Source: Saprospiraceae bacterium (GTDB lineage Bacteria; Bacteroidota; Bacteroidia; Chitinophagales; Saprospiraceae). Taken from it: 64,000 nucleotides of DNA. Of this stretch, positions 18,304-27,575 are shown one piece after another. Under the pieces are notes generated by a model, which saw only the letters and a program-made list of their open reading frames with translations, was not told the origin of the DNA and did not search any database. Position numbers and translations under genes: made by a program. The first letter of the stretch is position 1; each line of letters begins with the position of its first letter. Where the stretch lies: positions 62,001 to 126,000 of the forward strand of contig JAHBTW010000007.1 of NCBI GenBank assembly GCA_019638385.1, given 5' to 3'.

Positions 18304-19106
18304 TTGGTCGCGAAACGTGGCGTTTGGAATATGAATATTACAATGCTCGGGAATAGGCAGAGGGCAGGGCGTCTCCGTGCTGCCACTGCCTTCCGCTGAA
18401 TCACATTTGATTGAATGAAGCCCCAAAGGAGCGAAATGTATTGCCTCGCCATGTATCGCCCTTTCAGGGATGGCTATATATGCATAAAAGAGGCTGTATC
18501 AAAAGTAGATTCGACAGCAACTATGCCATTTTTTATTTGAACACATAGATATATAGGCACATAGCGTTTTGTCTATGTCTCTATGTTCCTATGTGTTTCA
18601 AAATAATTCTGTGCATCTAAAGTCAAGTTGTGTTTTGATACAGCCTCCTTGAGATATATTTGCCGTTCAGGCAAACTGCGATGAGACAGCAGCGTATTTG
18701 TACACAGATTCTGCGGATTGGTGCAGATTTTGGACTTGGTGCAATTTGTTTTACACACAAAAACAGCTTTCATTTCCGTGAATCCCCATTTTTTTTTACT
18801 TTAGCGGCACGAAACGCAGTTTCAAGCCGGCATTTGCGCCATCTACTCCATTCAGGCCGGCTGTATTGATTTTTCCTGTTTTGCCCTTTACATTACATCA
18901 TTCCCCCCCTATCTCTTAGGATGCGGCTTCGAACGGCCTGTGATTTTTATGTCTGAAAAATTGCAAGAGTCCGGCAAATCCGCTTGCTCAACGCGGCCGC
19001 TCCCGTTGTGTGAGCAGGCCGCACAAAGTCTCTTTTACCGTCTTCGGCACTTCAGCCGGCGCCTGCGGTGAAATAGAGATCAGGAAGCTTTTTTCACCAA
19101 AACCAG
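18304..19106. other. Gene-free 0.8-kb interval with a MITE-like element
   Basis: No reading frame here resembles a protein. The interval holds a 158-bp inverted-repeat element at 18490-18647 (entered separately). A TACTTTAG box near 18797 is a 7/8 match to the promoter consensus, some 300 bases before the next gene. The rest shows no recognisable RNA gene. Confidence 0.6.
18490..18647. mobile_element. MITE-like element with 15-bp terminal inverted repeats and an inner palindrome
   Basis: GAGGCTGTATCAAAA at 18490-18504 is the exact reverse complement of TTTTGATACAGCCTC at 18633-18647. Between them, about 18540-18600, an imperfect palindrome pairs AACACATAG...ATAG with CTATG...CTATGTGTT. There is no transposase frame. 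The ends resemble insertion-sequence termini common in Bacteroidota, so this is probably a non-autonomous derivative. No clear target-site duplication was found. Confidence 0.65.
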
Positions 19107-21962
19107 ATGTATATGCATACGTTTATTCCTTTCCCGAAAACTCAAAAGGCCCTTGCCGGCCTTATTTTGTGCTTGTTGTTTGCCGCCTTGCCGGCAATTG
19201 TGTCGGCCCAAACCCGCATAGCGGCTGAAGCCGTGGATTACAGAGACGCCGAATTGGACAAAAGTTTCAGTCAGTATCAGGTTTACCGCATAGACGCCCA
19301 AAGGATTTACGAACTATCGAAAGGCCAAAGCCGCTTTTTTTTCACGTTGGCATTAGACCCGGCGCGCAGTTGGAATTTGCAGTTGGACTACCACGACCTG
19401 CGCGGCCCCAATTACCGCGAAGTGGCGCTCACCGATCAGGGGCCGAAAGTGTTGCCCCGACGCCCCAACATCACCTTCCGGGGCGTGCAAGGACTTGAAA
19501 GGGAAACTGTTCGTTTCACCATCACCCCGGAATATGTGCTGGGTATGATCGAAGCCGATGGCGACACCTGGTTTGTGGAGCCGTTGAACCGGATTGTATC
19601 GGGTACACGCGCTGATTATTACTTCGTGTATCGGGCTGCGGATGTGCTCGCCGACCCCACCGTGGAGTGTACGTTTACTGCGGTGAAAGAGCAGAAAAAA
19701 CACGAAGAAGATCACTATCGAAAAAAACCGAATGAGGGCGTTGAAAAAATGGCCTGTTGGGAAGTAGAAATGGCGACCGCCGGCGATTTTACCATGTTCA
19801 CCAAATACGGCAGCGTGCAGGCAGTCAACGATTTCATCATTACCGTCACCAACAACATGGAACCGCTGTACGATGATTTCAACCTTGATTACCTCATCGT
19901 GGATCAGTTTGTCCCCACTTCGGCTATGGCCAATCCCTGGACAACTTCGGATGAAGCGTTCGATATCTTAAACGATTTCTCCGCCTGGGCGCCGGGCAAT
20001 TTCCTCACCCACGACGTGGGCCAGATATGGACAGACCGCAACATCCAGGGTTGCGGCGGCGGACCTGACAACTTCGGGTTGGTTGGTTGCGCTCAGGTCA
20101 TTGGGGGGATTTGCGGGGCGCAGCGCTACAATGTCTGCGAGGATTATACCAACAGCAGCAATTGCCTGCGGGTACTGAGCGCACACGAACTCGGCCACCT
20201 CTGGGACGGCGTACACAGCGAGGCCGGCGCCAACACCATCATGAACGCCACGATTCAATGCGGCGCCACTACCTGGGCAGCCGGCAACATCACCCGCATC
20301 CAGAATCATATTGATTCACGGGGATGTCTGAGCGCATGCGGCACGCTCTGCAATATTGACGTGGGCGCAGTGATTGGACACGAAAGCTGTCCCGACGCCG
20401 ACGACGGTACCATCAGCGCTTTGGTATCCGGCAATATGGCCGCTGTTTCCTACACCCTTACCGGGCCGGTCAATTTGTCGAACAGCACGGGGCTTTTCAT
20501 CAACCTGCCGCCCGGCGATTATACCCTTCGGGCGATTGACGGCATCTACAACGAAACCTGTTTCGACGAAGTGAAGGCCACCATCAACGCCGGCGTTGAC
20601 AATACCCTGCCCATGCCGGTGTGCTTCAATCCGACGGTGCAAGTGAATGCGATGGGCGTTTACAACATCCAGCCCGGAGACGTGTACAATGCCGCCGCTT
20701 CTTCCGACAATTGCGGAGAGATCAATTTACAGAACTATTCGCCGACCATGGTGAATTGCAGTGATGTGGGCGCCCCCGTTGTCGTTACGGTGACGGTAAA
20801 CGACGGCAACGGCAACACCAATACCTGCCAGGCCACGGTGACGGTAGAAGACAATATTCCACCGGTAGCGGTTTGCAAAAATCACACCATCGTTTTTAAC
20901 GGCGAGGATGAAATTGCACTCAACGCCGCAGACATCTGGAACCAGGCCGCCAGCAGCGACAATTGCGGGCCGGTATTTTTTGTGCGCGCTATGCCGCCTG
21001 CTATTCCCTGCGATGAGTTGGGCAACGTCGTTCCGGTAACGGTCACCATTGAAGACGCTTCGGGCAATACTGCCACCTGTGTGAGTATGGTCACGGTAGA
21101 AGGGCTGCCCTGTGGCTGGAGCCAACAACCGAATGGGGTAAACTGCATCAACGGGAATCAAATCAGCTATGATGTGCCCAGCGAGGTTTTTACCGCCGTC
21201 AGTACCAATTGTTACTACAGCCCTCCCTTCAATAGTGATGAACTGGCTTTTGCTCAATACGACCTGTGCGGCAACGGCAGCCTCACGGCTCATGTTACGG
21301 GCATCAGCGGCAGCAGTCTCGGCTGGGCCGGAATCACCATGCGCGAGAGCAATGCCGGCGGCGCCAAAAAGGTACAGTTGATGACCAACCGGAACAGCAA
21401 CCTCAGTCGGCGCGAGGTGCGATCCACGACCAACGGCGCGAGTTATCCGCAGCAATTTCCTGCTCAAAACCGCTTTTGGCTGCGCTTGGTGCGGCAGGGG
21501 AATCAGTTTGTCGGCTACACCTCCCACAATGGAGCAAACTGGTTTCAGGTGATGGCCGCTACCGTGAGCATGAACAATTGCATAGAGATCGGCCTGATAG
21601 CCACCAATTATCAGGACAACAGCGTCGTGACGGCCACCTTTGCCAACGTGACGGTCGTAGAAGGCAATCCGCTGCTGATGCCGGCCGGCGGCGTGGCAGA
21701 AACACTGATGCCCGGTTTTGAGATTTTCCCGAACCCCAGTTCCGGGAAGTTGAATGTAAATTTGGGGCAATACGCCGGAAAAGCGGTGCGCATGGAGTTG
21801 TACAGTTTACAGGGGCAATTGCTCCGCTTGGTAGAAATAGACGAAGTACAAACGACCGTGGAAAGCCTTGATCTTTCGGCCTTTGCCGGCGGCATGTATC
21901 TGCTGCGGGTGAAATCCGAAGGGCTGCCCGATGCGACGCGACGCGTGGCGCTGACGCGGTAG
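19107..21962 (+). CDS. Reprolysin-like secreted zinc metalloprotease with T9SS sorting domain
   Basis: 951 residues with signal peptide (ending about LPAIVSAQ). Propeptide-like region about 35-190, metalloprotease domain about 200-410 with the zinc motif HELGHLWDGVH starting near residue 360 and a downstream Met-turn candidate (NTIMNA). The glycine normally at position 8 of HExxHxxGxxH is Asp here, with Gly at position 9; all three His and the Glu are present. Then come two HYR-like domains (about 500-665), the shared Cys-rich ConA-like module (GLPCGWSQQPNG, about 670-855) and a type A sorting domain (FEIFPNPSSGKLNVNL ... GGMYLLRVK). It is paralogous at its C-terminus to the proteins ending at 4802 and 12678. 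Exported to the surface or medium; substrate unknown. Confidence 0.85.
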   Translation: MYMHTFIPFPKTQKALAGLILCLLFAALPAIVSAQTRIAAEAVDYRDAELDKSFSQYQVYRIDAQRIYELSKGQSRFFFTLALDPARSWNLQLDYHDLRGPNYREVALTDQGPKVLPRRPNITFRGVQGLERETVRFTITPEYVLGMIEADGDTWFVEPLNRIVSGTRADYYFVYRAADVLADPTVECTFTAVKEQKKHEEDHYRKKPNEGVEKMACWEVEMATAGDFTMFTKYGSVQAVNDFIITVTNNMEPLYDDFNLDYLIVDQFVPTSAMANPWTTSDEAFDILNDFSAWAPGNFLTHDVGQIWTDRNIQGCGGGPDNFGLVGCAQVIGGICGAQRYNVCEDYTNSSNCLRVLSAHELGHLWDGVHSEAGANTIMNATIQCGATTWAAGNITRIQNHIDSRGCLSACGTLCNIDVGAVIGHESCPDADDGTISALVSGNMAAVSYTLTGPVNLSNSTGLFINLPPGDYTLRAIDGIYNETCFDEVKATINAGVDNTLPMPVCFNPTVQVNAMGVYNIQPGDVYNAAASSDNCGEINLQNYSPTMVNCSDVGAPVVVTVTVNDGNGNTNTCQATVTVEDNIPPVAVCKNHTIVFNGEDEIALNAADIWNQAASSDNCGPVFFVRAMPPAIPCDELGNVVPVTVTIEDASGNTATCVSMVTVEGLPCGWSQQPNGVNCINGNQISYDVPSEVFTAVSTNCYYSPPFNSDELAFAQYDLCGNGSLTAHVTGISGSSLGWAGITMRESNAGGAKKVQLMTNRNSNLSRREVRSTTNGASYPQQFPAQNRFWLRLVRQGNQFVGYTSHNGANWFQVMAATVSMNNCIEIGLIATNYQDNSVVTATFANVTVVEGNPLLMPAGGVAETLMPGFEIFPNPSSGKLNVNLGQYAGKAVRMELYSLQGQLLRLVEIDEVQTTVESLDLSAFAGGMYLLRVKSEGLPDATRRVALTR

Positions 21963-21976
21963 TTGGGCGGTTTTGG

Positions 21977-22047
<71 letters not shown>

Positions 22048-22054
22048 CAACGCT

Positions 22055-23062
22055 TCAGCGCAGTTCTGCCAGTGCCCGCTCCAGGATAGAATCCTTTCCC
22101 TGAGCGCGATCGGCCTCGCTCATGTCTATGCGGATGTGGGGCGGGGTGCCGTGCTCTATATTGAATCCGTCGGGCAGGAAGGTTTGAGTGGAGGAGTAGC
22201 GCACCGTCCAGCCATTGGGCAGTTCGGCGCCTACGGGCGTGCCGGCGCCGCCGCCCGTCCAGTCGCCTACGACGCGCACATGAGGCAGGGCGAGCATTTT
22301 GGCCACAAAAAAAGTAGTGGCGCTGTAGCTGCGCCGGTTGGTGAGAATAATGATGGGTTTGGTAAACTGCCGCTCGCCTCCCGGAATAATGGACACTTCT
22401 ACCGGCGCGGAGAAGTCGTTGCGACCCGGCCCGTTTTTCACAACTGAAAAATAAGTGGTACGACGCTGGTCCGCAAAGCGGGAGGCCAGCAGATCGGTCA
22501 TGGAACTGAAACCGCCGCCATTGCTGCGCACGTCAATGATGATGCCTTTGAGCGGACTGAAACGCGCCACCACCAGATCGAGTTGCGCCTCGCTGAATCG
22601 CTGCCCGAAACTGCCGTAGCGCAAGTATCCGATGCTGTCAATAATGGTGTGAATGAGCGGGCCGGTGTACCATTGGCGGTCTTCAAAGTAGTTGCGCTCT
22701 ATGAGATTGGCGTCGTAATTGTCGGGGTGGTCCAAGTACCATTCCCAGTTGCGGGAGCGATTGAAACCGGCTTCAAGATTGACGTGGCCGTCGCGCAGGG
22801 TGTAGAGCATATCCGACATGACATTGAACAGGGCCAGGGTGCCGGTACCCGAATTGACCCGCCCGCGATAGACGTGGTAGGTGCTGTCCCAGTTGACATT
22901 TTTAAATTCAAAAAAAGAATAGCCCTGATCAATTTCCCGCCACAGGGCATCGAAATTGCTCACCGGGTCATCGGCGGGATCGGGTTCAAAAAAGCTTTTT
23001 TCGCAGGCGGAGAAAAGGAGCGCCTGCACCGCCAGGAGCAAAAATATACCGGTGCGTTTCAT
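22055..23062 (-). CDS. S41 family (C-terminal processing-type) peptidase, lipoprotein
   Basis: 335 residues with a lipoprotein signal (LLFSAC, Cys near 20). After an N-terminal helical region the TSPc fold appears: GYLRYGSF, GIIIDVRSNGGG and TNRRSYSATTFF, where the Ser of YSAT is the expected nucleophile. No PDZ domain is obvious, as in the Tricorn-like/short S41 proteins common in Bacteroidota. It probably degrades peptides in the periplasm or at the outer membrane. Its ATG overlaps the stop of the upstream gene (23059-23862), so the two form an operon. Confidence 0.85.
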   Translation of the reverse strand: MKRTGIFLLLAVQALLFSACEKSFFEPDPADDPVSNFDALWREIDQGYSFFEFKNVNWDSTYHVYRGRVNSGTGTLALFNVMSDMLYTLRDGHVNLEAGFNRSRNWEWYLDHPDNYDANLIERNYFEDRQWYTGPLIHTIIDSIGYLRYGSFGQRFSEAQLDLVVARFSPLKGIIIDVRSNGGGFSSMTDLLASRFADQRRTTYFSVVKNGPGRNDFSAPVEVSIIPGGERQFTKPIIILTNRRSYSATTFFVAKMLALPHVRVVGDWTGGGAGTPVGAELPNGWTVRYSSTQTFLPDGFNIEHGTPPHIRIDMSEADRAQGKDSILERALAELR

Positions 23063-23862
23063 CGCGATAGTTTTATGGAGAGATTCAATTGCAGTCCGTT
23101 CATGGCATGTGTGACGGGGTGGTGTCCGAGCCGGGAACTGAACACATCCCAGTGATACACGAGCATCAGAGCGTTTTCGTTGGGCAGGGGATATCGCAGG
23201 TGCAGGCGCGATTGCACGCCCGTGAGTACCTTAAAAGCCCCGAAGCGCGCCTCCTCCAAATACGGTGCGGCAGTGAGTTCTTCTTCGGGCGTGGCGGCCA
23301 CCAGACCGGAATAGGTGGGCCGAAGCCCCCAACTGAACACCGGTACCGACATTTGCCAGCCGGCAGTCCAGCGCCGCCGGAGCATTTTTATGGAGCGTTC
23401 CACCGACCCGGACGGCCCGACGGAGCCAAATAAATCGTAGAAGTAGTTGGAATTGACCAGGCCGGTATGGTATCTCAAACTACCCCACACGAGCACGGCG
23501 GGGCCGGCGCGCCATTGCCAGGGTGCGTCCGCTGCGCTGAGGCGTTTGAGATGGCTGCCGTTGACGGCAAAGGCGAGGTTTTCGGTTGTGCCGCCCCGGC
23601 GCTGCGCGGAGGTTTCGCCCGCCCAGAACCGGCCTTCCACCCGGTGCAGCATCTTAGCGCCCTGTATATCAAAACCGAGCATGGCCGCTCCCTGAATGCC
23701 CTCGTACAACAGGGGCGACATGGCCCGGTCGCGATAAGTTTCCCAGGCCGCCCCGCCGCCGAGGTACAGGCTAAGGCTGCGTTTGGGGGCAGCAGTGCGC
23801 TTCTCCTGCCCCAAGCCGGGCAGCGCAAACAGCAGCAGTAAATACACGACCGTGAGACGCAT
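23059..23862 (-). CDS. Outer-membrane-type protein of unknown function
   Basis: 267 residues with a cleavable signal peptide (MRLTVVYLLLLFALPGLGQ). The rest alternates short hydrophobic strands and turns with aromatic residues, and ends LQLNLSIKLSR, which is compatible with an outer-membrane beta-barrel. The family was not recognised. It is translationally coupled (4-base overlap) to the S41 peptidase downstream, so a joint role at the envelope is inferred. A TACCTTTA box (7/8 of the consensus) lies upstream at 23891-23898. Confidence 0.65.
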   Translation of the reverse strand: MRLTVVYLLLLFALPGLGQEKRTAAPKRSLSLYLGGGAAWETYRDRAMSPLLYEGIQGAAMLGFDIQGAKMLHRVEGRFWAGETSAQRRGGTTENLAFAVNGSHLKRLSAADAPWQWRAGPAVLVWGSLRYHTGLVNSNYFYDLFGSVGPSGSVERSIKMLRRRWTAGWQMSVPVFSWGLRPTYSGLVAATPEEELTAAPYLEEARFGAFKVLTGVQSRLHLRYPLPNENALMLVYHWDVFSSRLGHHPVTHAMNGLQLNLSIKLSR

Positions 23863-23923
23863 GGCTTTTACCTTTTTCTGATGGTGTGTGTAAAGGTAAA
23901 AACTAAAATTAAAGCAATCAAAA

Positions 23924-23959
23924 AGCTGCGAGCTTCGAGTTACGGTCTTGCTCGCAGCT
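23924..23959. repeat. Inverted repeat AGCTGCGAGC / GCTCGCAGCT
   Basis: Perfect 10-bp arms at 23924-23933 and 23950-23959 with a 16-base spacer lie between the divergent/tandem minus-strand units. A third partial copy (GCTCGTAGCT) follows. Function unclear. Confidence 0.6.
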
Positions 23960-23980
23960 CATGGCTCGTAGCTATCTAAA

Positions 23981-24050
23981 CCAAAAAACGGGACGAGCGA
24001 ACCCCATACGCTAAGCGCATCAAGTCTGCCCGTCCCGGCGGGTTTTTTGG
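23981..24050 (-). terminator. Terminator-like inverted repeat after the cytochrome gene
   Basis: CCAAAAAACGGGACG (23981-23995) pairs with CGTCCC...GTTTTTTGG (24031-24050). The A/T arms make it usable on either strand. On the minus strand it lies just past the stop of the cytochrome c gene. Confidence 0.6.
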
Positions 24051-24079
24051 AGTATTACAGGGTTTTAAGGAAGTGTACG

Positions 24080-24661
24080 TTACATCACCGGCGGCTGCGG
24101 CGCAGGCACCGGATTGTTGATAGGCGTAATGGATTTCAAATAGGTAAAAATGGCTACGATGTCTTCATCCTTTAAGTGAGCATACTGCGGCCAGGGCATG
24201 GGAGGCAGCAATATGCGGCCGTCGTCTAAGCCTTTCGATTTGCCTTGTGTGAGCGCTTTGCGAAACTGCTCCAGCGACCAGGTGCCGATGCCGGTATCGT
24301 CGGGTGTCAGGTTGGCCGAGAATGAAGTGCCCCAGGGGCCTACCGCTGCCGTACTCATGGGGTGAAACAAAACCCACTCCCCCGGCGCCACCATTTTTTT
24401 ATCCGTAATGGCCGGTAGCGGCACTTGCGAGGGATGCCCCGACAAACGCCGTGCGGGATCCGGCTCCGGTCCGTGAGCGGTCATGATTTTAGGCGAATGG
24501 CAGTCGTCGCAGCCCATGACGTTGACGAGATACTCGCCTCTTTGCAGCGGGCTTTCCAGAGGCGCTTTTTCTTCCTCGGCGGTTTTAGGGGATTCCTGCG
24601 TACACTGCACCGCCAGCAGCGCCGGCAGAAGGAGCAAGGCTACCAAAAAGATTCTTTTCAT
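24080..24661 (-). CDS. Mono-haem c-type cytochrome lipoprotein
   Basis: 193 residues with a lipoprotein signal (LLAVQC). One haem-binding motif CDDCH follows GEYLVNVMG near residue 50, and PPMPWPQYAHLKDEDIVAIFTYLKS near the C-terminus has the Met ligand and the last helix of class I cytochromes c. It resembles the c553/dehydrogenase-associated cytochromes. It should carry electrons in the periplasm, anchored to a membrane. It stands alone, without a dehydrogenase beside it, so its partner is unknown. Confidence 0.85.
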   Translation of the reverse strand: MKRIFLVALLLLPALLAVQCTQESPKTAEEEKAPLESPLQRGEYLVNVMGCDDCHSPKIMTAHGPEPDPARRLSGHPSQVPLPAITDKKMVAPGEWVLFHPMSTAAVGPWGTSFSANLTPDDTGIGTWSLEQFRKALTQGKSKGLDDGRILLPPMPWPQYAHLKDEDIVAIFTYLKSITPINNPVPAPQPPVM

Positions 24662-24874
24662 GGTTGTTAATTGAGGTGATTAAAAAATGTAGGAGCCGGT
24701 TTTTAAAACCCGGTGGCACAAAATTGGCGCAGCAAACCACCCGAATCCAAAAAAACAGCGATGGATGCCGATAGGAGAGAGATGAATGACCGGAAAGCGA
24801 GACCGAAAAATGCAGGCGGCAACCATTCCGCGCCGGGGCATGTTGTTCTGTGTCAGCGTAAATTCAAATACTTC

Positions 24875-25771
24875 ATGCACAAATCCGGCTTTGTAAACAT
24901 CATCGGGCGACCCAATGTGGGCAAGTCCACGCTCATGAATCAATTGGTGGGCGAACGCATGTCTATCATCACCAACAAACCGCAAACCACCCGCCACCGC
25001 ATCTTCGGCATTTTGAGCGGCGACGATTTCCAAATCGTTTTTTCCGATACGCCGGGCTTTATTCGCCAACCGTCTTACCGGATGCAGGAAATGATGAACC
25101 GCTCTGTAAATACGACCTTCGAGGATGCCGACCTGATGTTGTTTGTGACCGAAACGCAGGAGGAGTACGATACCGAAGACCCGTTGCTGGAGCGCCTCAA
25201 AACCGCCGGCGCACCCGTGTTTTTGATTCTCAATAAAATCGATCTGGTAAGCGCCGAACGGGCGGAGCAAATGGCCGAGCAATGGCGGGCGCTCATTCCT
25301 TTCAGTAAAGTGTTTTTGATTTCCGCACTGAAGGGAACCGGCGTATCTGAACTACTGCCCGCCATCCTCGACGTATTGCCCGAAGGCCCTGAGTACTATC
25401 CCAAAGATCAACTCACCGACCGTGCCGAGCGCTTTTTTGTGAGCGAAATCATTCGCGAAAAAATTCTCGAATTGTATCATCAGGAAGTACCCTACTCTTG
25501 TGAGGTCAGCATTGAAGAATTTAAAGAAACCGAAACCAAAGAGGGCCTGCCGCTGGCGCGCATTCGGGCCGAGATATATGTAGCGCGCAAAACCCACAAG
25601 CCCATCCTCATCGGCAAAGACGGGGAGGCGATAAAAAAACTGGGGTCGGAAGCGCGCAAGTCTATTGAAATCTTTTTGGACAGCAAGGTTTTTCTCGAAC
25701 TGCATGTAAAAGTGCGCGACAACTGGCGCGACGACGAAAATGCGCTCAAGCGTTTCGGATACTCTCAATAG
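24875..25771 (+). CDS. era: GTPase Era
   Basis: 298 residues from the ATG at 24875 (MHKSGFVNIIGRPNVGKST), the usual length for Era; an in-frame ATG at 24713 would add 54 unrelated residues and is rejected. G1 is GRPNVGKS, G3 DTPG, G4 NKID. The C-terminal KH domain has the typical GKDGEAIKKLGSEARKSIE. Era binds 16S rRNA near its 3' end and acts in 30S subunit maturation. The stop is 4 bases before the next start, so it is co-transcribed with the TsaC/Sua5 gene. Confidence 0.95.
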   Translation: MHKSGFVNIIGRPNVGKSTLMNQLVGERMSIITNKPQTTRHRIFGILSGDDFQIVFSDTPGFIRQPSYRMQEMMNRSVNTTFEDADLMLFVTETQEEYDTEDPLLERLKTAGAPVFLILNKIDLVSAERAEQMAEQWRALIPFSKVFLISALKGTGVSELLPAILDVLPEGPEYYPKDQLTDRAERFFVSEIIREKILELYHQEVPYSCEVSIEEFKETETKEGLPLARIRAEIYVARKTHKPILIGKDGEAIKKLGSEARKSIEIFLDSKVFLELHVKVRDNWRDDENALKRFGYSQ

Positions 25772-25775
25772 TACC

Positions 25776-26738
25776 ATGATTGGAACGGATATAGAACAGG
25801 CGGCGGCGCTCTTGCGGGCCGGCGAATTGGTGGCCATCCCCACCGAAACGGTGTATGGGTTGGCGGGCAACGCCTTAAACGAGGCGACAGTGACGCGCAT
25901 ATTTGAGGTCAAAAACCGGCCTTATTTCGATCCGCTCATCGTGCATGTACCCAATCTGGAGCGGCTCGAGGCACTCAGCCGCTCTTTTCCGCCGCTTGCC
26001 CGTCGTTTGGCGGAAGCCTTCATGCCCGGTCCGCTCACCCTGCTGCTGCCCCGCACCGATGCCATCCCCGATTTGGTCACGGCCGGACTGCCGCTCGCGG
26101 CGTTCCGCGTGCCGGAGCATCCGGTGGCACAGGCGCTGTTGGCACAGCTCGACTTTCCGTTGGCTGCGCCGAGCGCCAATCCATTCGGCTACATCAGCCC
26201 CACTACGGCGCAGCATGTGGCGCAGCAGTTGGGCGAAAAAATCCCCTACATCCTCGACGGGGGCGCCTGCACGGTAGGATTGGAAAGCACCATCATCGGT
26301 TTTGAGGACGATGCGGTGGTGGTGTATCGAAAAGGAGGACTGGCCGTGGAGGCCATAGAGGCCGTAGCCGGGCCGATGCGCCTGCGCCCGCACTCTTCCT
26401 CCAACCCCGCTGCGCCGGGTATGCTCAAGAGCCACTATGCGCCGGGCGCTCCGTTGGTATTGGGTGAATTGAATGAATTGACACAACAATACAGCGCTGC
26501 TCATACCGGCATTCTCGCCTTTCGGCAAGGTGTGCCGGGCATCCCCGCCGAACGGCAAGTCGTCCTCTCCCCTGCCGGCGATATGGCCGAAGCGGCGCGG
26601 CGCCTGTTTGCCGCATTGCGCCACCTGGACGGCTTAGGGTTGGAAATCATCCTCGCCGAACTCGTGCCGGAAGAAGGGCTGGGCCGGGCCGTAAATGATC
26701 GGCTGCGCCGCGCTGCGGCGCGTTTGTCCGCAGATTAA
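25776..26738 (+). CDS. L-threonylcarbamoyladenylate synthase (Sua5-type)
   Basis: 320 residues from ATG 25776; an earlier in-frame ATG at 25740 lies inside era. The YrdC domain (PTETVYGLAGNA, KNRPYFDPLIVHV, PGPLTLLLPR, APSANPFGYISPTTA, GLESTII) is followed by a linker with PGMLKSHYAPGAP and a C-terminal Sua5 domain. It makes threonylcarbamoyl-AMP from threonine, bicarbonate and ATP for the t6A37 modification of ANN-decoding tRNAs. It follows era by 4 bases. Confidence 0.95.
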   Translation: MIGTDIEQAAALLRAGELVAIPTETVYGLAGNALNEATVTRIFEVKNRPYFDPLIVHVPNLERLEALSRSFPPLARRLAEAFMPGPLTLLLPRTDAIPDLVTAGLPLAAFRVPEHPVAQALLAQLDFPLAAPSANPFGYISPTTAQHVAQQLGEKIPYILDGGACTVGLESTIIGFEDDAVVVYRKGGLAVEAIEAVAGPMRLRPHSSSNPAAPGMLKSHYAPGAPLVLGELNELTQQYSAAHTGILAFRQGVPGIPAERQVVLSPAGDMAEAARRLFAALRHLDGLGLEIILAELVPEEGLGRAVNDRLRRAAARLSAD

Positions 26739-26794
26739 GGGCTTGCTGCAGGTTTTCGTAGGAAGTTCAGCGCTAAAAACCGCCGCCTGCCAAC

Positions 26795-27562
26795 CTACCG
26801 CTCATCCCTAACCCGTCCCAACAAGACCACCGCCTTCTCTCTCCATTCGGCGTTTTTACCGGCGGTCAATTCCTCCAGCAACAGCTTGCATTCGCTTCGA
26901 TTTCCGTTGCGGAGCTGTGCCAGCGCGAGGTACCAGGTCGCTTCGGCGTAGCGTTCGGGGTCGTTGAAGCGAGCGCTTTCTAACCACGATATGGCCTGGG
27001 CGTTTTGCCCGCTTTCCAGCGCGGCGATGCCTCCGTAGAGCGCGGCTTGAAAATCTTCGGGATTATCGGCCAAATAGACTCGGTAGTAGGGCAGTGCCTC
27101 CTCATACTTCCCGTCGCCGTACAACTCCATGGCGAGCGTCCATTCCGGCGCAGCGTTTTTGTCGGTAGCACTCCGTAAGGTCAGGTTGCTGTTTTCGGCG
27201 GCTTCGAAGAAACCGGCGTACAGGCGTTCATCGGCGGTGTGATTCCAATAGAACCAGCCGGCGGCGCACAGCCCGACGAATACCGCAGCCGCTGCGGCGC
27301 GGTTCCGCCAGGAGAGCGCTCGCATCGGCGTATCTTCGGCGCGCTCCTCTATTTCGGCCTGAAGGGCCTCCAGTTCGGCGCTCACCTGTGCCGGGCCGGG
27401 GTTGCCGGGGCCGGCGTAGCCCTCCAGCGCGGCGGCGCAGAGCGGACAATCCAACAAATGATTTTCCACCCGGAAGCGCAGCGCAGGGTCTGCCCGACCG
27501 ATGTGAAAACGTTGAAGTTCTCCCGTGCTGAGGCAGGAGCTTTGGTTTAGCGGATGATGCAT
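26795..27562 (-). CDS. Anti-sigma-like membrane protein with zinc-finger motif and TPR repeats
   Basis: 255 residues from ATG 27562 (MHHPLNQSS); an ATG at 27613 would overlap the sigma gene by 38 bases and adds Cys/His-rich residues, so the shorter form is preferred. An HLLDCPLC motif (HxxxCxxC, about residue 37) is that of zinc-binding anti-sigma factors. One transmembrane helix follows (about 93-113), then TPR-like repeats (YEEALPYYRVYLADNPEDFQAAL) predicted outside the cytoplasm. It lies 13 bases after the ECF sigma gene, so it likely holds that sigma factor inactive. The TPR part may sense an envelope partner. Confidence 0.75.
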   Translation of the reverse strand: MHHPLNQSSCLSTGELQRFHIGRADPALRFRVENHLLDCPLCAAALEGYAGPGNPGPAQVSAELEALQAEIEERAEDTPMRALSWRNRAAAAAVFVGLCAAGWFYWNHTADERLYAGFFEAAENSNLTLRSATDKNAAPEWTLAMELYGDGKYEEALPYYRVYLADNPEDFQAALYGGIAALESGQNAQAISWLESARFNDPERYAEATWYLALAQLRNGNRSECKLLLEELTAGKNAEWREKAVVLLGRVRDER

Positions 27563-27575
27563 GGTGTTTGAATAA

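Noticed and set aside
18490..18647. Complete insertion sequence
   Set aside because: Only 158 bp with no transposase frame; at most a non-autonomous element.
18304..19106. tRNA or other structured RNA in the large gap
   Set aside because: No cloverleaf, CCA end or T-loop signature was found by eye in this or the other long intergenic stretches.
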